Assembly (NCBI RefSeq): GCF_048544455.1
Contig: NC_133537.1
Location: 307,805,738-307,869,737, forward strand
Direction of reading: 5' to 3'
DNA: 64,000 nt
Origin: Silene latifolia
Taxonomy: Eukaryota; Streptophyta; Magnoliopsida; Caryophyllales; Caryophyllaceae
Below the pieces are notes generated by a model. That model was not told where the DNA came from. It saw only the letters and a list, made by a program, of their open reading frames with translations, and made no database searches. Position numbers and translations under genes: made by a program. This document shows, piece by piece, positions 60,501 through 64,000 of this stretch (position 1 is its first letter; every line of letters starts with the position of its first letter).

Positions 60501-60844
60501 CTAGTGCAAAATGTTTTTGATTATAGAATGTAAATTACGATATGCAGGACATTATGATGACGAGTTTTACATCATCAACGTTATATTCTAATGATTTTCA
60601 TCATTTGCTATGTCAACAAATTCCTAGCACCGTACCATATAATGTTGATATCGAGTTTTACAAAAGTTATACTATTGTTTTAGAACTACACTGTGCAAAA
60701 ACTATGAATTCGTTGGAATCGATTTGAGTTTGGGTGATTAGTTTCAGATTATTGTATTTGCAACTAATTCAGATTCCAAGTCACAATACTAATTCCAAGT
60801 CAGATTATAGGTAGAACACTCGGTCCGGGTTAGTTTTCTTCTCT
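57578..60844. repeat. Segmental duplication, copy B
   Basis: Partner of 41225-44487. It contains the intact exons 2 and 3 of the COI1-like gene and the well-preserved hairpin arms. Confidence 0.95.
58495..58913 (+). repeat. Inverted COI1-like 3' fragment, left arm of hairpin B
   Basis: A plus-strand copy of the last ~124 codons plus ~35 bp past the stop. It differs from the gene's own exon 3 (58953-59377) at only a few bases that I can see (Asn/Ser in QLSNGC/QLSSGC, Ser/Pro in DHPSTV/DHPPTV). The spacer between the arms is about 40 nt (58914-58952). As the gene is read on minus, this arm lies directly downstream of its stop codon. Confidence 0.95.
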
Positions 60845-61996
60845 TCTGCTATTTATTTTTCCTCTACTAACTCGCAATAACAAGTATTGAGCATCATTTT
60901 AATGGTGTAGAACAAGGCACCTAAATTTCACAGCTATCCATAACGTTGTTGGAGAAAATCAAGGAAATTAGAATTGGAATAACAAGAGAACACAACAACA
61001 TTCCTAAATTTCCCTTTCGACTTGAAATTTAGAATTCGAAATTGTATTTTCAACAAGCGATTGATTTGAATGAAGGGTCAATTCTAGGCGGATTTTTGAA
61101 TTCTTGGATGTTTTGGAATGTTGAGAGAAGGTAGATTAGATTATTCATGTTCAAGGATTTGGGGGCAGTGGTGTTCCTAGGTGGTCGGAAAAGGTGACTG
61201 GTCGTGGACTTGTACAGGAATTCTGGGTTGGTGATTTGGACAGGGGTTTTCGAATGGTTTTCTGGAAGGGTTGCTTAGGGTTGGTGATTTGGACAGGGGT
61301 TTTCGCGGCTGTTTGAATTGGGGTCGGTTTTAAGGTTGCTATGGCTCAATTTTTGTGGTTTGTTTGAGGTAATCCTTACTAATTTACCATTAATCCCCTC
61401 CCTGACTAGACTGATTAACATTGCTATTAAGTTTGATCATACTATACGAGTATTTATAATAATGGAACAATTATTACACAAATTAACAATACTCAAGTGT
61501 GCTAATGCGTGATTTTGAATAGAATTTACCTGCAAGTCCGGGCAATGATAAGCAGCCCATCAGTACTAAAACCCGAACACTGATCTAGCTTTAGGGACAC
61601 TAGGAATTCGCCTTTGGCGGATATCAGCGTCTCAAGGTCCGTGTCAGTTACTATCGTCCTTAACAAATGCAGCTTCTTTAATTTAGGGAACCTCACGAGT
61701 GATGGTGTCCATGGTTGAAGGTAACCTCCCCAATTTTCTGGTAGAAGGGCGTATGCATCCGCTCTTGGCTTTCCCTTAAGTTTCAAGGACTCTATGTATG
61801 GGAAGCGATTGTACAGTTGTTCTCCTGTAGTAGCATACAAGAGGGCGACGGTGATGTGACCACGAATTAACCTATCTAACTCGTACCACCGGTGACACAC
61901 TAAAGAAATTGAGGCTTTGTCTGCTGGATCTTGGAGATGTGGTAGCACAAACTCAATTATGTCATCTGACATTTTGGTGTTGTTATTTTTGGACAT
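58980..61996 (-). CDS. COI1-like F-box/LRR protein, intact three-exon gene
   Basis: Exons on minus: 61996-61530, 60328-59860 and 59777-58980. Introns of 1201 and 82 bp have GT...AG borders (GCAG/GTAA, CTAG/GAAT, AAAG/GTAT, ACAG/ACCA). The joined frame is 577 codons; Arabidopsis COI1 has 592. The F-box is at residues 9-50, followed by leucine-rich repeats with COI1 landmarks: KLKGKPRA (73-79), PENWGG, EEFCGG-like QEFCGG, FRLVLVD (395-401), WVQGY and MARPYWNIE. COI1 is the SCF ubiquitin-ligase subunit that binds jasmonoyl-isoleucine and JAZ repressors. The floor arginines (R78, R336, R396, R482) and W505 are kept, but other expected pocket residues differ, so this is a diverged paralogue. The start could also be the second ATG (residue 9). 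The 3' flank is an inverted copy of the gene's own end. Confidence 0.9.
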
Positions 61997-62048
61997 ATGT
62001 TTCTTGTAAGTCTTGATGTGAATTTATTTACATCTTTATACCTTGCTT

Positions 62049-62340
62049 GGAACAAGTTACAAAGAAAAGAATTTAGATCTTTATACCTTGCTTGCTCTTC
62101 AAGTGAGAAAGATGAGAGTACAAAGAAAAGGATGTCTTGGAACAAGTTACAAAGAAAAGAATTTAGATCTTTATACCTTGCTTGCTCTTCAAGTGAGAAA
62201 GATGAGAGTACAAAGAAAAGGATGTCTTGGAACAAGTTACAAAGAAAAGAATTTAGATCTTTATACCTTGCTTGCTCTTCAAGTGAGAAAGATGAGACTA
62301 CAAAGAAATGGATGTCTTGGAACAAGTTACAAAGAAAAGA
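62049..62340. repeat. 90-bp tandem repeat upstream of the COI1-like gene
   Basis: GGAACAAGTTACAAAGAAAA starts at 62049, 62139, 62229 and 62319, an exact 90-bp period with almost no differences. It begins 50 bp upstream of the start codon, in the leader or core promoter. Because 90 is a multiple of three, several frames stay open across it on both strands; I do not call these genes. Confidence 0.95.
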
Positions 62341-62566
62341 ATATACCTTGCGGGAAGTACAACATCAAACAATCCAAATACTTATGATTTACGTTAAGAG
62401 TTAAAGACCCCTGCTGAATGCTACTGAATGCTGAGTAATGACGTTGTAAGTACTTGACAGGATAACTCTGCAAAGGTGCATTATACAAATTTCCAATCTA
62501 CTAAATTCTTTTTTATTCATTCAATCATGCTACAAAGGAACAATTGTACAAAATCAGCCTTAGATG

Positions 62567-62726
62567 CAGTGGTAGAGCGAGAGGAGCTAGCGGAGACCCT
62601 TGCCTCCGCTGAAAAATGAAAAGTCCAAAATTTAAGTAAATTTTCAACTTCTCCCTATGACATTACTTGTCCGCCCTCTGCTGAAAATTTTGAGCCCTCT
62701 AACCGCAAATTCTGGCTCCGCCATTG
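62567..62726. mobile_element. Short hAT-type MITE
   Basis: The ends CAGTGGTAGAGCGAGAGG and CAATGGCGGAGCCAGAAT are inverted repeats over 160 bp. The 8-bp duplication CTTAGATG is at 62559-62566 and 62727-62734. Confidence 0.85.
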
Positions 62727-62799
62727 CTTAGATGTTATTTCACACACAAGACTAGTTAGCCTAGTTAATAGTTAATACTCATATCTACAAAGCTGCTAT

Positions 62800-64000
62800 C
62801 TAAGAAGAGCCAGAGAAGCGTGGGCTAAATTTAGCAGCTCCGAGTTTTGCGACGTCCCTTTCAAGTTTGTCGACTCGAACTTCTAATGCTTCCTTCCTAG
62901 CCCCCTTAGTATTCTTACTACCAACATTACTTTTGACCTCCTCTGCAGCACCTCTTGTCTGCAATAAGTTCGTTCTTTTGCTGGTAATTTGAATGACAGA
63001 AACTGAAGTTGGAGACCTGAGTTCTTCTCCAGTGTGTGACATTCTTCTCCTGTGAGGGTTTCCGGCATTGATAGTAGAAGCACAATGCTCAATTGCTTTA
63101 GCCTTTACAATTTTTTCAAGTCTAAAAGCTAGTGGAACATGATCTCTGTCATAAGAGTTTGATGATTCATGTTGTATATGTGCCCAACTTTTGACAGTAT
63201 CTGAAGTTGGGGACCTGAGTTCTTTTTCAGTTTGTGACGATCTTCTTCTGTGAGGGTTTCTGGCTTTGACAGTAGAAACCCGACCATCAATTGCTTTAGC
63301 CTTTACAAATTTTTCAATTCCCAAAGCTAGTGGAACATGATCTCTGTCACTATAATTGGAAGGTTCATGTTGTATATGGGCTGAACTTGGAGATCTACGT
63401 CGTATCAATTTATTACTAGAACGTCTCCTAGAAGCTGCTGCCCGCATTGCGAGGGGAATGTTATCTAAGTCACCAGATACATCATGATCATCAGCCTTAT
63501 TCCCGGAAATTTCAGAAACTTTGTAAATCTCACCCTCTTCCAAAGATGATGTCCCCTCTTTGAACTGGTTGCCAATCATCTTTAGCCTTAAGGCGTTACT
63601 GACCGCTTCTTTGTGACAGGAAATTGAGTCTTTCCACCAATTATAGTAACTTGTGGTCGTCCCAGGCTGAAAGTCTCTTGCCGGTACCACGAAGCCAACT
63701 TGGTCGAAAAAGGAATTAGAAACGCAAAACTCTCCAGGAAGATCTTGATCATACCCCAATTGCATAGCTACCCTATGAGGGTTATACGTCTCTTTACCTT
63801 CGATCCCATCAAGTATAGACGGAAGGCAAAACCAAGCATAAGACGGTAATTCTGAACAAGGAAAGTCCATAAAATCACCAAGTATTTGTTCCTTGTCTTC
63901 ATAAAATGGCAAAAGTTCCCAACCCTCCAAAGAATGAGCATAAGGACGCCATCGAAAATTCCCACCCGACATTAGACTAGACCTAACATAAGGCAAGTCA
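62800..64000 (-). CDS. Plant mobile domain (PMD) protein, C-terminal part, cut by window edge
   Basis: The frame is open from the window edge to the stop at 62800; no ATG is needed because it continues beyond 64000. The visible ~400 residues start inside a plant mobile domain: RWRPYAHSLEGWELLPFYED, then AWFCLPSILDGIE, then YNPHRVAMQLGYDQDLPG and a NWWKDSI block. This domain occurs in MAIN/MAIL-type nuclear proteins and in transposons. The C-terminal part is basic and low-complexity with two ~66-residue tandem units (HIQHE-S-DRDHVPLA...NPHRRR) and a short heptad-like end (VDKLERDVAKLGAAK). Whether it is a host gene or a transposon gene cannot be told from this piece. No frame defects are visible. 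Confidence 0.8.
   Translation of the reverse strand, partial: DLPYVRSSLMSGGNFRWRPYAHSLEGWELLPFYEDKEQILGDFMDFPCSELPSYAWFCLPSILDGIEGKETYNPHRVAMQLGYDQDLPGEFCVSNSFFDQVGFVVPARDFQPGTTTSYYNWWKDSISCHKEAVSNALRLKMIGNQFKEGTSSLEEGEIYKVSEISGNKADDHDVSGDLDNIPLAMRAAASRRRSSNKLIRRRSPSSAHIQHEPSNYSDRDHVPLALGIEKFVKAKAIDGRVSTVKARNPHRRRSSQTEKELRSPTSDTVKSWAHIQHESSNSYDRDHVPLAFRLEKIVKAKAIEHCASTINAGNPHRRRMSHTGEELRSPTSVSVIQITSKRTNLLQTRGAAEEVKSNVGSKNTKGARKEALEVRVDKLERDVAKLGAAKFSPRFSGSS

Noticed and set aside
61957-62404. Open frames on both strands over the 90-bp repeat
   Set aside because: A 90-bp period keeps frames open by construction. They overlap the 5' end of the COI1-like gene and show no motif.
63900-63996. Start codon of the PMD gene at 63996
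   Set aside because: The codon there is TTG and the frame is open to the window edge, so the gene very likely begins beyond 64000.

Overview
This window is plant nuclear DNA: introns with GT/AG borders, an F-box receptor-type gene, a FAR1/MULE transposase with a SWIM finger, Ulp1-like proteases of the kind carried by plant MULEs, a plant-mobile-domain gene, and dense nested transposons. Repeats built on the palindrome ACTCGATCGAGT, together with the element types present, make a Caryophyllales (perhaps Caryophyllaceae) source plausible. That is a low-confidence guess.

Layout. 1-475 is unassigned flank. 481-24491 is one LTR retrotransposon on the minus strand, with 1335 and 1347 bp LTRs, a 5-bp target duplication CTCAT, an initiator-Met-type primer-binding site and a purine tract. 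It has a broken gag-like region and no visible pol. Two DNA transposons sit inside it, each bounded by (TA)n: a ~14 kb Mutator-like element (3006-17177) and a 1.75 kb element (17294-19040). The MULE has a broken FAR1/MULE transposase on + and, on -, a Ulp1-like gene with two protease domains, one lacking its catalytic Cys. A ~22-bp minisatellite (core GTGTAATTTTAAC) recurs in the introns and spacers of the MULE. 24497-27921 holds a copia-like remnant, a fold-back element, and a Stowaway element with a hAT element nested in it.

The second half is dominated by a COI1-like (jasmonate receptor family) F-box gene and its fragments. An intact three-exon gene of 577 codons lies at 58980-61996 (-). 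A 3.26 kb segmental duplicate at 41225-44487 holds a frameshifted copy without exon 1. Immediately 3' of both copies lies an inverted copy of the last ~420 bp of the gene, separated by a ~40-nt spacer, so read-through transcripts would fold into long hairpins. Further fragments lie at 27933-28150 (start of exon 1), 28078-31172 (about 1-kb tandem array carrying the first codons) and 55781-55917 (exon 3 piece split by a PIF/Harbinger element). Several positions expected to line the jasmonoyl-isoleucine pocket are changed in the intact gene.

Other elements are a recent 6.2 kb Ty3/gypsy element of Tat type (47831-53990) with gag joined directly to RNase H and an antisense extra ORF; hAT elements with clear 8-bp target duplications (16403, 27253, 36559, 62567); a poly(A) retroposon with a ~16-bp duplication (31915-33587); Stowaway MITEs; a Helitron-like 3' end; and several minisatellites. 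The right edge cuts a plant-mobile-domain gene. No rRNA, true tRNA, CRISPR or bacterial-type operon is seen.
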